The notes below the pieces were generated by a model. It did not search any database. It was given only the letters and a program-made list of their open reading frames with translations, and was not told the DNA's origin. Below, piece after piece: positions 42,464-42,727 of a stretch of DNA of 42,727 nt (position 1 is its first letter; every line of letters begins with the position of its first letter). Source of the DNA: Anaerolineae bacterium (GTDB lineage Bacteria; Chloroflexota; Anaerolineae; J036; Brachytrichaceae); the NCBI GenBank assembly GCA_018500105.2, contig JAHBAL020000276.1, positions 1 through 42,727 of the forward strand, written 5' to 3'. Both the position numbers and the translations under genes were made by a program.

Positions 42464-42497
42464 ATACCCCTAGGTCCCGCATGGGACCTAGGGGTAT
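42464..42497. terminator. Perfect 15-bp-arm hairpin after the VOC gene
   Basis: Arms 42464-42478 (ATACCCCTAGGTCCC) and 42483-42497 are exact complements around GCAT. The hairpin starts 58 bases after the VOC stop codon. There is no T-run, so it may act as a terminator or as an RNA-stabilising structure. Its last bases form the start of a 45-codon frame that I do not call as a gene. Confidence 0.55.
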
Positions 42498-42631
42498 GAT
42501 TTCGGCATTGGATTTTGCGAATAGAGTTCTTGGTCGTTGCGATGTTGTCAATTACCCTAATACCGTGCGCGTCGGTTGCCACCGCCGCCGCGTGAATCTC
42601 GACCGCTATTTGACACTTTTTAGCCAAAATT

Positions 42632-42727
42632 AAGGCTGTTCAAAAGTCAGCGCATGACCTAATTGGAAAAGCCCGATAGGGCTTCGCTGATCAGCCGGAC
42701 GGGTTTACCCTCCGGCGAACGCGCCTA
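42632..42727. repeat. Left end of the AAGGCTGTTCAAAAGTC repeat family, running off the window
   Basis: The 17-base terminal sequence of the 162-bp element appears at 42632-42648 with a different interior afterwards, including AAGCCCGATAGGGCTT and a CCGGACGGG...CCCTCCGG stem. The partner end, if any, lies beyond the window. Confidence 0.6.

Noticed and set aside
42403-42627. Possible transposase remnant on the minus strand near the window end
   Set aside because: The translation (for example AVATDAHGIRVID) faintly recalls IS transposases but is too short and interrupted by the hairpin to support a call.
42496-42633. 45-codon ORF beginning at the hairpin after the VOC gene
   Set aside because: It starts inside the perfect hairpin, has no ribosome site and matches nothing; kept only as a note.

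Overview
The window looks like chromosomal DNA of a member of the Chloroflexota. Four things point that way: secreted proteins with long Thr/Pro/Ala-rich linkers followed by DNRLRE-type or right-handed beta-helix domains, a Pro/Thr-linked lipoprotein dioxygenase, a Tat-exported formate dehydrogenase with an NrfD-type membrane subunit, and very repeat-rich intergenic spacers. This is inferred from gene content only; no rRNA or tRNA gene is visible.

Layout. 1-7360: the end of a surface protein, a 143-150 bp tandem repeat block, a serine hydrolase, a lipoprotein intradiol dioxygenase, a DUF2306 membrane protein, a TetR regulator whose start codon lies in a perfect 61-bp palindrome, a TMEM175-like channel and threonine ammonia-lyase. 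7470-13764: an AT-rich four-gene block that differs clearly from its GC-richer flanks and forms a putative NTP-dependent conflict (immunity or programmed death) system. It encodes an EAD1-trypsin protease, a small EAD1-plus-second-EAD adaptor, a 1171-residue EAD1-STAND NTPase with a helical-repeat region and an unassigned C-terminal domain, and an alpha/beta hydrolase. The shared N-terminal EAD1 domain suggests that the NTPase senses a trigger and recruits or activates the protease through homotypic contacts, with the hydrolase as a likely second effector. 13816-21778: a formate dehydrogenase cluster (small protein, FdhE, Mrp-type P-loop protein, catalytic subunit, iron-sulfur subunit, NrfD-like membrane subunit). 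The catalytic subunit is read through an in-frame TGA followed by a textbook bacterial SECIS hairpin, so this organism should insert selenocysteine.

21870-29185: housekeeping genes (aroE, coaE, pyruvate kinase), an OlsB-OlsA-like pair for ornithine-type lipids, and two DinB-fold proteins. 29281-42406: a secreted beta-helix protein, an MFS exporter, an AEC transporter, a TRIC/YicG-like channel, a triple-PDZ secreted protein beside a sensor kinase, a GT4 glycosyltransferase, a membrane-anchored protein with a zinc-peptidase motif, a vanadium haloperoxidase/PAP2 protein and a VOC protein.

The spacers are striking. At least eight carry long inverted repeats built from tandem 7- or 8-base words (AAGTGCT, GAATTAT, GAATGAGT, TGGTTAA and others). 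There are also several MITE-like families: a 136-bp element in two copies, a 162-bp element with 17-bp terminal inverted repeats plus isolated ends elsewhere, and a 176-bp element. One heptamer inverted repeat has apparently entered a reading frame.
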